From Mucilaginibacter sp. OK268 (GTDB lineage Bacteria > Bacteroidota > Bacteroidia > Sphingobacteriales > Sphingobacteriaceae), in contig NZ_FNJV01000006.1 in NCBI RefSeq assembly GCF_900103125.1, positions 359,952-423,951 on the forward strand: a DNA stretch of 64,000 nt. The letters run 5' to 3'. Shown piece by piece: positions 27,176-35,567 of the stretch. The first letter of the stretch is position 1, and every line of letters begins with the position of its first letter. The notes under the pieces are model-generated. The model was not told where the DNA came from. It searched no databases and saw only the letters and a list, made by a program, of their open reading frames with translations. Both the position numbers and the translations under genes were made by a program.

Positions 27176-28124
27176 GATGGGTTTGGGTTGCTTTATAAAT
27201 TTTATTTGGATATATGATCACATACCATATAATGAACAATAATGATGATGCTAATATAGTAACGCTAAGCCATACCGGCATTTCGGTGTGCCGGGTTACA
27301 AAGCCTTCAAAAAACGCCGCGACAATTAATATAGGGATAATACCAATGGCCACTTTCATGCCATCTTTAGCTCCTCTTTTTAATGATACCATGCGTTTAT
27401 AAGTTTTGGGAAACAACAGGCTGTTTCCCAGAATAATGCCGGCAGCGCCCGCTATAATGATAGCTGAAATTTCCAGCGTGCCGTGTATCCAGATCACCAG
27501 GATGGATTTTACCCCCAAACCTTTACTGAAAAAATAATACTGGAATGAGCCCAGCATGATACCGTTACGGAAAAGGAAATAAACCGAACCAACTGTAAAG
27601 ATAATGCCGCTTACAAAGGTTACCAGCGATACATAAATGTTATTAGCGGCTATGCCCAAAAACATCAAAGTCTCGCTGCCATTTTTGTACACACCAAAAG
27701 GGTCGCCTTTCATGATGTTGGCATTGGTCATATCCACATATTGGTCGCCCATGATCAGGCGTACAAAATTTTCATCGTATTTAGCTGATAGCGCCCCTAT
27801 CAAACAAAAAACCATAAAGAAAAGAAAAGCATAAAGCAATTGCTTTTGGTAGGTTTTGAACAACAGGGGTAGTTCATACTTCCAGAAGGTGAGGAAGCGG
27901 TTACTTTTTTCGCTTTTGTTTTTGTAAATGGATTGATGCAAACCAGCGGCAAGCCCGTTCAGATACGCGGTAGTTTTTGATTTGGGATAAAATGTTTTGG
28001 CATAAGCCAGATCGTCCGTTATCTGGATAAACCGGTCGGCAAGCTCGTCAGGATCATTGGTTGGTTCCTGCTCAAAGCTGGTCCATTTCTGAGCGTTTTG
28101 CTTTACAAAAAGAGGTTCCCGCAT
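27165..28124 (-). CDS. SpoIIM/DUF95-like stage II sporulation protein M family membrane protein
   Basis: 319 residues. A soluble N-terminus (VKQNAQKWTSFEQEPTNDPDELADRF) is followed by about five membrane helices with the SpoIIM-type segment IWIHGTLEISAIIIAGAAG. The family is widespread in non-sporulating bacteria alongside RDD and MoxR genes. It is first in the minus-strand operon. Its 5' end and upstream region are duplicated at 30702-30798, next to the RDD gene, from which it has been separated by an inserted cassette. Confidence 0.85.
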   Translation of the reverse strand: MREPLFVKQNAQKWTSFEQEPTNDPDELADRFIQITDDLAYAKTFYPKSKTTAYLNGLAAGLHQSIYKNKSEKSNRFLTFWKYELPLLFKTYQKQLLYAFLFFMVFCLIGALSAKYDENFVRLIMGDQYVDMTNANIMKGDPFGVYKNGSETLMFLGIAANNIYVSLVTFVSGIIFTVGSVYFLFRNGIMLGSFQYYFFSKGLGVKSILVIWIHGTLEISAIIIAGAAGIILGNSLLFPKTYKRMVSLKRGAKDGMKVAIGIIPILIVAAFFEGFVTRHTEMPVWLSVTILASSLLFIIWYVIIYPNKIYKATQTHHAT

Positions 28125-28212
28125 GAATTGCCGTGTAAATAATTATTTGGTTAAAATAATTACAAAAGAGCTATATAACAACTAAAAAAGACAGATTTAC
28201 ATTTTATATTTT
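28116..28212. repeat. 97-bp direct repeat, copy A (SpoIIM side)
   Basis: By my alignment it matches 30702-30798 without gaps at 84 of 97 positions. It covers the first three codons of the SpoIIM gene and the original intergenic region. Its RDD-facing -7 box has decayed to TATATTTT. Confidence 0.85.
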
Positions 28213-28292
28213 AATATATCCTGGTTGGATCCACCCTTAAGTGCAAAAATAATTATACATTTATTATTATAAACCTTTAAACCATCAATCAC

Positions 28293-28931
28293 ATGTTCAA
28301 GAATTTTAAATTCCAGACCTATTTCTGGACTACCTTTTGGGTAATCTCAGGGGTTGTTTTAGGGTTCATTTTTATCGTCATTTTTAATGGGTGTGATGAA
28401 AAAATCAATATTGGCTCCGCGCTGATTTGGGCCGGTGCTTATTTTGTGCTGGGAGCCTTAGGCGGATTTATTTTTGGTGTTCCAAAGATTGTTTCCGCTT
28501 CACAACCATCCGCCGCTGCCTCCATTATGGCCCCCGCGCCTGTTGTGTCGATTTCTCCCGAAAACCTACCTGAGGCTCAAGCCCAAGCCATTTCGCTGGT
28601 GACCGCTGCTCCCGGAACTTCCCCTGTAAAAAACTTTTCACAAAAAATGATTCAGGAAAACACCAACCTGACGCAGATATCCGACTGGCTCACCAAAGTC
28701 ATCATTGGCGCAGGTCTCGTTCAACTGAAAGAAATTCCGCCTTACATCATGAAAATTGCAACCCGCATGGGCCAGGGGATTAGCCTTCACCCAAAAACAC
28801 TACAGTCGGCAGATCCCGCCATCATCCTTTCCGGAGGAATTATTATCTACTTCCTAACCTGGGGTTTTGCCAGTGGCTATCTGATTATGCGCTTAGTAAT
28901 TGCCGAACTACTTGCCGATGTGGAGCAATAA
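28293..28931 (+). CDS. Small membrane protein of the inserted cassette, unknown function
   Basis: 212 residues. Two N-terminal transmembrane helices (about 11-30, TFWVISGVVLGFIFIVIF, and 43-64, WAGAYFVLGALGGFIFGVP), an Ala/Pro-rich linker, the segment NTNLTQISDWLTKVIIGAGL leading to VQLKEIP, and a third helix near 180-205 (GGIIIYFLTWGFASGYLIM). The NTNLxQISDWLTK-type motif is one I recall from uncharacterised membrane proteins scattered in accessory regions; this is memory, not a search. It is convergent with the dual hydrolase and lies within the direct-repeat-bounded segment. Confidence 0.75.
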   Translation: MFKNFKFQTYFWTTFWVISGVVLGFIFIVIFNGCDEKINIGSALIWAGAYFVLGALGGFIFGVPKIVSASQPSAAASIMAPAPVVSISPENLPEAQAQAISLVTAAPGTSPVKNFSQKMIQENTNLTQISDWLTKVIIGAGLVQLKEIPPYIMKIATRMGQGISLHPKTLQSADPAIILSGGIIIYFLTWGFASGYLIMRLVIAELLADVEQ

Positions 28932-28967
28932 AAGAAATTCGCATATTTTCTAATCCTGCTGTATACT

Positions 28968-30653
28968 TTATATTTTGGTTATGATTTTCCAAAGAATAAA
29001 AATGTATAGCAGGATAGAAAGTACTTGAATAACCGGATTAGGAAACAGGGGGCTCCATATAAAAAAATAGCCGATCGCAATGAGCGCAGCTACGATACCA
29101 ATAATGACAAGCGGAGCCACAATGCCAAGAATCCGTATTATCTGGTTTTGTTTATTAGTTTCATTTTTAATTGATTGTGTTGTGGTTGATCCATGAACGA
29201 TAATGTCTGAGATGGCATCCCACAGCCGTTCTTTGATCCCGGCATTGTGGCTCCCCTTTAAATATGTTACTTGCGCGCCGGGAGCACAAAGCGTGGTAAA
29301 ACCATCATGGCCCCCGCTCCCCAGATCTTGAATATGAAGCGTTTGGAATGCTTTGGGAAAGATGGCGACCACCCAGTCTGCGGAGGCTACCAGATTGACA
29401 ATCCCTTGTATCCTGTTTTCAGCGATCATGGAGCTCCAGTCATAACTCTTTCTAACCACGCTACCTGCAAGCACAACGTTCTTGAACCTGCAGGCTGGAT
29501 AGTCTTCCAATGCCTTTGCCAGGAGGTAGGTTCCATTACTGTGCCCTATGAAAGAAAAGTCTGCATTTGGGTACTTGGCCAGGTTTTCAGTGTATCGGTC
29601 CATCAGCCATTCTACTTTTGCCCTCCTTGTGGGATAAAGTAAAAACGGTAGCATCGGAAAATAACCGTAACTGGAAGTTTCCGGTTCAAAAACCCGGTTA
29701 TTTAATTTGCCCATCTCTTGCACTCTCCGGGCAATTTTTTTGGTCCAATAACCAGCGTCTCTAATACCATGGATCACAAAAATGACATCGGTAACCTCAG
29801 GCCGTTGTTTCGTTGCCGTTGGCTCAAATGAATGAGCCTGAAGATTCATTAATTCTTTTTGGTTATTGCTAAGAGCAATGTTAAAAACCCGGGCTCTTTC
29901 CTCTCCTGCTTCCGAGCTGTCCATATCCAGTACATTCCGGTGTCCGGACATCGGAACCTCCAGGTAAAAGAAATTGCCCCCGGTAAACAAATCAATATTG
30001 TCATCAGGCGAAACCAAGTCATCGATTGTACCCAGAAGCTGGACAATGATCGAATCCCCAACGGCTTTTATAGGAGCTTTATCCAGCATGGACAGCCACT
30101 GGATTCTTAGTTGGGTTATGAAAGGCGCACCTTTTTTAAGCCGTGTAATAAATACTTTATAATTAATGACCGAAAGCATCGTACCAATCAATATTCCGAA
30201 CTCCCACGCCAGCGCAATAAAAAATGACAGATGCGGGTTTACCGACCACCCTCTGTTCATCCCTGCCATTAAAATAATCCGCTCAATTTTAGAGGCCCAG
30301 GGTCGCGGCTTTTTAAAGCCGGGTAATTCAAATGGGGCGTCTTCATTTTCGCCGCACGCGTATACATAAGCTTTTCGGGCAAGCACTGCTCCACAGCTAT
30401 GTCCAATTAAAATGATGTGTTCAAATAGCCCTGTTTCCCATTCTTTGTCGATCCGTTCTACAATGTTTTTAACAATATAGTTTGGATTTTTGTTAGAAAA
30501 TACCTGTAGCCCGAGTGCCGGTACAATTATTTTAGCACCAGGATATGCATTTTCCACTCTTTTTCGGATGAAATCATAAGAACTCACTTTGCAGGTATAG
30601 CCGTGTAGGATAACCACAAGATAATTAATTGCGGGTTGATTGAGGTTTGCCAT
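28968..30653 (-). CDS. Tandem double alpha/beta-hydrolase with C-terminal membrane anchor
   Basis: 561 residues holding two hydrolase folds. Domain 1 (about 8-260) has the oxyanion strand VVILHGYT, nucleophile elbow GHSCG, an Asp candidate in GTIDDLVSPDD and a His candidate in MSGHRNVL. Domain 2 (about 285-500) has VIFVIHGIRD, nucleophile elbow GHSNG and a His candidate in LKGSHNAG. The C-terminus has two membrane helices (about 510-535 and 540-557). Both domains look catalytically complete, as in lipase/esterase-like DUF676/PGAP1-type proteins. Substrates are unknown; anchoring suggests membrane lipids or GPI-like deacylation targets only by analogy. It is on the opposite strand to its cassette partner. 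Confidence 0.82.
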   Translation of the reverse strand: MANLNQPAINYLVVILHGYTCKVSSYDFIRKRVENAYPGAKIIVPALGLQVFSNKNPNYIVKNIVERIDKEWETGLFEHIILIGHSCGAVLARKAYVYACGENEDAPFELPGFKKPRPWASKIERIILMAGMNRGWSVNPHLSFFIALAWEFGILIGTMLSVINYKVFITRLKKGAPFITQLRIQWLSMLDKAPIKAVGDSIIVQLLGTIDDLVSPDDNIDLFTGGNFFYLEVPMSGHRNVLDMDSSEAGEERARVFNIALSNNQKELMNLQAHSFEPTATKQRPEVTDVIFVIHGIRDAGYWTKKIARRVQEMGKLNNRVFEPETSSYGYFPMLPFLLYPTRRAKVEWLMDRYTENLAKYPNADFSFIGHSNGTYLLAKALEDYPACRFKNVVLAGSVVRKSYDWSSMIAENRIQGIVNLVASADWVVAIFPKAFQTLHIQDLGSGGHDGFTTLCAPGAQVTYLKGSHNAGIKERLWDAISDIIVHGSTTTQSIKNETNKQNQIIRILGIVAPLVIIGIVAALIAIGYFFIWSPLFPNPVIQVLSILLYIFILWKIITKI

Positions 30654-30701
30654 AAGGGATTAAGGTTAGGTTTTTAGTCAAGTTCGTCGGGTATTTGTTG
30701 A

Positions 30702-30798
30702 TTCCCGCCTGAATTGCCGTGTAGCAATTTACTAATTAAAAATAATTATAAAAGAGCTATGTAACAACTAAAAAAGACAGATTTACATTTTATATTTG
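30702..30798. repeat. 97-bp direct repeat, copy B (RDD side)
   Basis: Pairs with 28116-28212. The position of the SpoIIM start codon is changed to CTG-like sequence here, while the RDD-facing -7 box TATATTTG (30791-30798) is intact. Confidence 0.85.
30791..30798 (+). promoter_or_regulatory. -7 box of the RDD gene
   Basis: TATATTTG fits TAnnTTTG and ends 6 bp before the ATG at 30805. The -33 region is not clear. It argues against the in-frame TTG at 30796, which overlaps the box, as the start. Confidence 0.55.
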
Positions 30799-30804
30799 AA
30801 TCAT

Positions 30805-31554
30805 ATGCAAACCATAAGGATAACCACCACACAAAATATAGATATTGATTACGAGGTAGCCGGTTTGGGCGAACGGATTGTAGCCTATATTATTGATTTG
30901 GCCATGTTTGGAGTTATCATCATATCAACACTTATAGCTATTGGTTCGGTTGGAGGGATGGGAAGAGGAAGCAGTGGCATTGGGATTGGTATAGTGTTTA
31001 TTATTTACGCTGTATTATTTGTTTTTTATGACCTGATATGTGAACTGGCCATGAACGGGCAAAGCGTTGGTAAAAAGATCATGAAAATAAAGGTAATAAG
31101 TTTGGATGGGGCCAGGCCGCGTTTAGGGCAATACCTGTTACGCTGGTTATTCAGGATCATTGACTTTTTCCCCGGTACTTTAAATTTATGCGGATTGATC
31201 TGTGTAGCGGTGTCAGATAAATCACAACGTGTTGGTGACATGGTGGCCGGTACCACGCTGATCAGAACAGCTCCGCGTACCAAAATGCAAAATATCGCCT
31301 TTAAACCGGCAGAGGATAATTATCAGCCTGCATTTCCGGAAGCTGCCCGGTTAAGCGAGCAGGATGTGGAATTGATAAACGAAGTGATCAACAATTACAT
31401 TAAAAGTGGTAACAGCATGCTGGTGTATAATATGGCCCAGCGTATCAAAGATCTGCTGAATGTAACACCACCGGCCGAAATGAACAATATGTTGTTTTTA
31501 CAAACTATTATTAAAGATTACAGCCACATTATAGCCCAGGCCGACGTTTTATAA
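30805..31554 (+). CDS. RDD family membrane protein
   Basis: 249 residues from the ATG at 30805 (MQTIRITTTQNIDIDYEVAG). The RDD domain shows LGERIVAYIIDLAMFGVII, GQSVGKKIMKIKV, LLRWLFRIIDFFP and GDMVAGTTLI, with three to four membrane helices. A cytoplasmic C-terminal tail of about 90 residues follows. RDD genes often accompany SpoIIM-like and MoxR genes, here divergently across an inserted cassette. Its last 37 bp overlap the end of the convergent DUF2752 gene. Confidence 0.9.
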   Translation: MQTIRITTTQNIDIDYEVAGLGERIVAYIIDLAMFGVIIISTLIAIGSVGGMGRGSSGIGIGIVFIIYAVLFVFYDLICELAMNGQSVGKKIMKIKVISLDGARPRLGQYLLRWLFRIIDFFPGTLNLCGLICVAVSDKSQRVGDMVAGTTLIRTAPRTKMQNIAFKPAEDNYQPAFPEAARLSEQDVELINEVINNYIKSGNSMLVYNMAQRIKDLLNVTPPAEMNNMLFLQTIIKDYSHIIAQADVL

Positions 31555-31901
31555 TGGCCATATAATCCCCACATTTTAATACCGTAGTTCACCAGTACAA
31601 TACTACCCACTATCATGAACAAGGTTTTCTTGATGGTTGATTTGGGTGTGTCCAGCTTAAAATAGCTGTCGGCAAAGCCATAGGCAAAAAATAGCAGGAG
31701 TGGAATAGCAGGTGGGTACAGCGCAAAACTTTTTTGAAGATCGCCCTGCAGAAGGGCTACAACCGCGCGTTGAAAACCGCAGCCCGGGCAGTCGATCCCG
31801 GTTAAGTATTTGAAAGGGCAGGGGAGTAAATGATTTTGCAGCCAGTGGATAAAACCCGCCTGGCTGCAAAATACTTGTAATTGGATATTATTGAACAACA
31901 T
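31518..31901 (-). CDS. DUF2752 domain-containing membrane protein
   Basis: 127 residues. The DUF2752 signature PCPFKYLTGIDCPGCGFQRA, with its C-x-x-C-G motif, is present near residues 28-46, followed by membrane helices (YPPAIPLLLFFAYGF and IVGSIVLVNYGIKMWGL). Function of the family is unknown. Its 3' end overlaps the RDD gene and its start abuts the DUF5684-like stop, indicating co-transcription with the latter. Confidence 0.87.
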   Translation of the reverse strand: MLFNNIQLQVFCSQAGFIHWLQNHLLPCPFKYLTGIDCPGCGFQRAVVALLQGDLQKSFALYPPAIPLLLFFAYGFADSYFKLDTPKSTIKKTLFMIVGSIVLVNYGIKMWGLYGHYKTSAWAIMWL

Positions 31902-32377
31902 TACACCTGCGGCGGAGGCGGAGTATTGCTAAATGGATCCTGATAGTTGGTTGATGGATCAAATGGTTTACCACCACCCACAAACCCGGCACCGGCTGGA
32001 CCTAAATATTGGAAGTTGCCAAAACCTAACAGAGGTAAAAATATAAATGATAGAAACATAATCCCAAGCGTAAACCCAACTCCCTGTCCGAAACTTTTGC
32101 TTAAAAGATTAATTGCCCAGGGGATAAAAACAATACCTGTACATGGAATTGCCAGTAGAAATATCCACCATATAGGTTTGCCAATAATTTCTAAAAGCAC
32201 AATGGTGCTATAGATAGGGATTATAGACGCCCATCCAGGTTTACCAGCTTTTTCAAATACTTTCCAGAGACCAATGACGGAGATAACTCCAATAATTAAC
32301 ATTGGGATAATACAAGCCATGAATATTGCAATGAATATTCCGGACGAGGCTGCTGATGAAGGATCATAATCTTGCAT
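31901..32377 (-). CDS. DUF5684-like small membrane protein
   Basis: 158 residues with four hydrophobic helices (IFIAIFMACIIPMLIIGVIS, ASIIPIYSTIVLLEIIG, WWIFLLAIPCTGIVFIPWAI, GVGFTLGIMFLSFIFLPLLG) and the segment VFEKAGKPGWASIIPIYS typical of DUF5684 and signal-peptidase-associated proteins. The tail is Pro/Gly-rich (FSNTPPPPQV). Function unknown. It precedes the DUF2752 gene with a one-base overlap. Confidence 0.78.
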   Translation of the reverse strand: MQDYDPSSAASSGIFIAIFMACIIPMLIIGVISVIGLWKVFEKAGKPGWASIIPIYSTIVLLEIIGKPIWWIFLLAIPCTGIVFIPWAINLLSKSFGQGVGFTLGIMFLSFIFLPLLGFGNFQYLGPAGAGFVGGGKPFDPSTNYQDPFSNTPPPPQV

Positions 32378-32496
32378 TTTGATTTTGGTTTAAGTGATTG
32401 TTTGAGTGTTTTTTGATTATCGCAAATTATAAAATATTTAAATAAAAATTAAACACATCACTTTTTTATTACAAAGCAGGAGTGATATTTTATTTA

Positions 32497-32504
32497 TAAT
32501 TTTG
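32497..32504 (+). promoter_or_regulatory. -7 box upstream of the serine dehydratase gene
   Basis: TAATTTTG fits TAnnTTTG and ends 5 bp before the ATG at 32510; no good -33 TTTG is seen. If used, the transcript would be leaderless. Confidence 0.4.
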
Positions 32505-32509
32505 ACCTG

Positions 32510-33937
32510 ATGCAGAGAGAACAAATTTCGGTTTTTGATATGTTCAAGATAGGCATAGGGCCTTCCAGTTCACATACTTTGGGCCCCTGGCGGGCAGCGC
32601 AGCAATTTGCGCAGGGACTTGAACAACAGGGTGTTTTGCCATTGGTTGAACAAGTGAAAATACTACTGTATGGTTCACTGGCCAAAACCGGTCGGGGCCA
32701 TGGTACCGATATTGCCATATTGCTGGGTTTAAGTGGTGATGACCCCGTAACTTTTGAGGTTGACCAGATAACCCCTAAAATAGCAACGATAACCTGTACG
32801 CGTAAACTAACGCTTGCAGGTACACAGGAGATCACTTTTTCGGTGGTTGATGATTTGCTTTTTTTGTTTAACGAGAGTTTGCCTTTTCATCCCAACGCGG
32901 TAACATTTCAGGCATTTTTGAGTAATGGGAGGGCTGTTTCAGAAACGTATTATTCCATAGGTGGTGGCTTTGTGGTAAAAGAAGGCGGTTCGAACCAAAG
33001 TAAACAGGAGGTTGATCTGCCTTTCCCGATAGATACCGCTGCCGACCTGCTGCATTGGTGCATCAAAACCGGATTGAAGATTTCGGAGGTGGTGATGGAG
33101 AATGAACTGGCCTGGCGCAGCGAACAGGAAACGCGAAGCGGTGTACTTAATATTTTCAAAGCGTTAAAAGAATGTATATATCGTGGCTGTCATACCACCG
33201 GGCAATTACCGGGCGGTTTAAATGTAGCCCGTCGCGCTTTTAAACTCAACAGCAAATTAATAGGCAATAATACCTACACCAATTACGACGAATGGGTTAT
33301 AGCCATCCGTAAAACCGGTGATAGTTTTAAAAATATACTGGATTGGGTAAGCTGTTTTGCCCTGGCTGTAAATGAGGAGAACGCCTCGTTCGGCAGGGTG
33401 GTTACTGCGCCTACCAATGGCGCGGCTGGAGTTATACCCGCGGTACTACAATATTATATTGTTTTTTGCGAGGGTAATACCGATCAGCGTATCATGCAGT
33501 TTTTACTCACTGCTTCAGAAATTGGCAGTATATTTAAAAAAGGCGCTACCATATCGGCAGCAATGGGTGGCTGCCAGGCCGAAATTGGTGTATCCTCAGC
33601 CATGGCCGCCGCTGCGCTTACCGAATGCATGGGCGGTACACAAAGACAAGTACTCATGGCCGCAGAAATAGCCATGGAGCATCACCTGGGCTTAACCTGT
33701 GATCCGATAGGCGGGCTGGTACAGATCCCTTGTATCGAACGCAATACTATGGGAGCCATTAAGGCTATTACCGCCTCACAATTGGCCTTGCAAAGTAATC
33801 CTGAAAAGGCAAAGGTAAGTTTGGATGCTGTGGTAAAAACCATGTGGCAAACTGCCTTGGATATGAACTCCAAATACAAGGAAACATCCGACGGTGGACT
33901 GGCTATTAATATACCGCTGAGTTTGCCGGAGTGTTAG
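32510..33937 (+). CDS. sdaA: L-serine ammonia-lyase, iron-sulfur type, single chain
   Basis: 475 residues. Converts L-serine to pyruvate and ammonia using a [4Fe-4S] cluster. The beta domain is at the N-terminus (SVFDMFKIGIGPSSSHTLGP) and the alpha domain contains APTNGAAGVIPAVL, GATISAAMGGCQAEIGVSS and CDPIGGLVQIPCIERN, which supply the cluster cysteines. It is the fused one-chain form. No neighbour is functionally linked; it may feed pyruvate metabolism. Confidence 0.95.
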   Translation: MQREQISVFDMFKIGIGPSSSHTLGPWRAAQQFAQGLEQQGVLPLVEQVKILLYGSLAKTGRGHGTDIAILLGLSGDDPVTFEVDQITPKIATITCTRKLTLAGTQEITFSVVDDLLFLFNESLPFHPNAVTFQAFLSNGRAVSETYYSIGGGFVVKEGGSNQSKQEVDLPFPIDTAADLLHWCIKTGLKISEVVMENELAWRSEQETRSGVLNIFKALKECIYRGCHTTGQLPGGLNVARRAFKLNSKLIGNNTYTNYDEWVIAIRKTGDSFKNILDWVSCFALAVNEENASFGRVVTAPTNGAAGVIPAVLQYYIVFCEGNTDQRIMQFLLTASEIGSIFKKGATISAAMGGCQAEIGVSSAMAAAALTECMGGTQRQVLMAAEIAMEHHLGLTCDPIGGLVQIPCIERNTMGAIKAITASQLALQSNPEKAKVSLDAVVKTMWQTALDMNSKYKETSDGGLAINIPLSLPEC

Positions 33938-33996
33938 CCTCAACCCCTGAAGGGGAGAGTAGGAAATTCCAATATCAAACAGACTTAAAGAAACGC

Positions 33997-34078
33997 GTCA
34001 TTGCGAGCGTAGCAATCCCCTACTTACAGAGCGGCTCTGCTTATCGGGGATTGCCACGTCGTTCCTCCTCGCAATGAC
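33997..34078. repeat. GTCATTGCGAG-family palindrome (82 bp)
   Basis: Ends GTCATTGCGAG and CTCGCAATGAC, inner inverted repeat GCAATCCCCTACTTACAGAG with its near-complement. It lies between the convergent sdaA and SGNH genes. A short C/G palindrome (CCCCTGAAGGGG) precedes it at about 33945-33956. Confidence 0.8.
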
Positions 34079-34098
34079 GACCTGGTTTTCGTTTGATC

Positions 34099-34818
34099 TT
34101 ATTTCTTTTCCAGAGTGCTTAAAATAACTGGTTTGAGTTTTTCAACCCACATCTGGTACATACTGGCGGATGGGTGCAGGCCGTCATCGGCTATAAGTGA
34201 TGCATTATTGGCTGCCAGTTTGGATATGGGAGTAATGTCGATGTAATTAACACTTGCGTTGGCGCTTTCCTGGCGATTGATATCATTAAACTGGTCTATC
34301 TCTTTACCAATACGTGCGTCATCGCCATGCGCAAAGGGTGTTACCCCATAATCAGGTATGGATAGTACAAAAACATGGTTTGTATTGCCTTTGGCCAACT
34401 TGATGGCCGTATTTAAAACCTGTATAAATTTAACGCGGTAATCGGCCAGACTGCCGCCGCCATACTGGTCGTTCACGCCGATAAGCAGGGTTACTATGCC
34501 GTAGGTTTTGTTCTTGACTTCGCTGCCATCAATAGCCGATATCAGTTGTTGGGTTGTCCAGCCGGTTCGGGCTATAATGGTTGGTCCGGTTATTTTATGC
34601 CCGGGCAACTGCCCGGCAAGTTTGTAAGGGAAAGCATCGTGCTCATCTACCGATTGACCAATAGTATACGAATCGCCCAGTGCCAGGTAGCTTAAAGTAT
34701 CAATTACAGGAATAGGCGACCCTGTAGTGGGTGGTACGTATGTCATTGATGTTGTTTTTGTACAGGCCGATAATGTGCCTATCGAAAATAAAATTAAAAA
34801 TAATGCTTTCATCATCAT
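34099..34818 (-). CDS. SGNH/GDSL hydrolase-family lipoprotein
   Basis: 239 residues. Lipoprotein signal with Cys at about residue 19 (FSIGTLSACTKTT). Block I LALGDSYTIGQS carries the nucleophile Ser, block III LLIGVNDQYGG the Asn, and block V DDGLHPS the Asp-x-x-His. Esterase/lipase activity in the periplasm or outer membrane is expected; substrate unknown. Three consecutive ATGs allow starts at 34818, 34815 or 34812; the first overlaps the lipB stop as ATGA, so translation is probably coupled. Confidence 0.9.
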   Translation of the reverse strand: MMMKALFLILFSIGTLSACTKTTSMTYVPPTTGSPIPVIDTLSYLALGDSYTIGQSVDEHDAFPYKLAGQLPGHKITGPTIIARTGWTTQQLISAIDGSEVKNKTYGIVTLLIGVNDQYGGGSLADYRVKFIQVLNTAIKLAKGNTNHVFVLSIPDYGVTPFAHGDDARIGKEIDQFNDINRQESANASVNYIDITPISKLAANNASLIADDGLHPSASMYQMWVEKLKPVILSTLEKK

Positions 34819-35567
34819 ATCTCCATATCAAACAATACGGAAATATGATGTTTAAGGATTTCTTTTACTTCATTTATATCAACCTCACGACCCAGTTCTT
34901 TTTGCATGGAGGTTACGGCTTTATCGTCAATACCGCAGGGCACTATGTTATTAAAATAATCCAGATCGGTATTAACGTTAAAAGCCAGCCCGTGCATGGT
35001 TACCCAGCGGCTGCATCGTACACCCATAGCACATATTTTGCGGGCTTTTTCATTATCGGCATCAAACCAAACACCGGTATAGCCCTCGTAACGGCCAGCC
35101 TTTAAACCATAATCGGCCAGAGTTAATATAATGGCTTCTTCCAGCGTGCGCAGGTACAGATGTATGTCGGTGAAGAAATTTTCAAGGTCCAATATCGGGT
35201 ACGATACAATTTGGCCAGGGCCGTGGTAAGTGATGTCGCCACCACGTTTTATTTTATAATAGGTGGCGTTTTTTTCTTTTAAGCCGGCATCGTCGAGCAA
35301 GAGATGTTCAAACTTGCCACTACTACCTAAGGTGTATACATGCGGGTGCTGGCAGAATACCAGGTAGTTAAAAGTTTCTTCGGGTTCAAAAGGCTCAAAG
35401 GTATCTGCTGTTACAGGTGTTTGTGTGGCAGCTTCATAAGCCAGTTCGCTGTGGCGGTTATCCAGTTTGGTTTTTACCGTGGCAGCAAACAACTCTTCCT
35501 GCTTATCCCAGGCTTGCTGATAATCGATCAAACCCCAATCCTGAAAAAATACTTTTTTGTTCTTCAT
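34815..35567 (-). CDS. lipB: Octanoyl-[ACP]:protein N-octanoyltransferase LipB
   Basis: 250 residues. Transfers octanoate from ACP to lipoyl domains. Motifs RGGDITYHGPGQIVSYP, the Lys in RKICAMGVR, VTMHGLAFNVNTDL and the catalytic Cys in NIVPCGI are present. An insertion of about 20 residues near 45-60 (AATQTPVTADTFEPFEPEET) is seen in Bacteroidota versions. It overlaps the PPTase stop by one base (TAATG) and SGNH by 4 bp. Confidence 0.95.
   Translation of the reverse strand: MKNKKVFFQDWGLIDYQQAWDKQEELFAATVKTKLDNRHSELAYEAATQTPVTADTFEPFEPEETFNYLVFCQHPHVYTLGSSGKFEHLLLDDAGLKEKNATYYKIKRGGDITYHGPGQIVSYPILDLENFFTDIHLYLRTLEEAIILTLADYGLKAGRYEGYTGVWFDADNEKARKICAMGVRCSRWVTMHGLAFNVNTDLDYFNNIVPCGIDDKAVTSMQKELGREVDINEVKEILKHHISVLFDMEI

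Noticed and set aside
28116..30798. Insertion sequence bounded by the 97-bp repeats
   Set aside because: No transposase and no inverted termini; the repeats are direct and correspond to the original intergenic region.
30796..30804. TTG start for the RDD protein
   Set aside because: The TTG overlaps the intact -7 box, and ATG at 30805 begins the conserved N-terminus.
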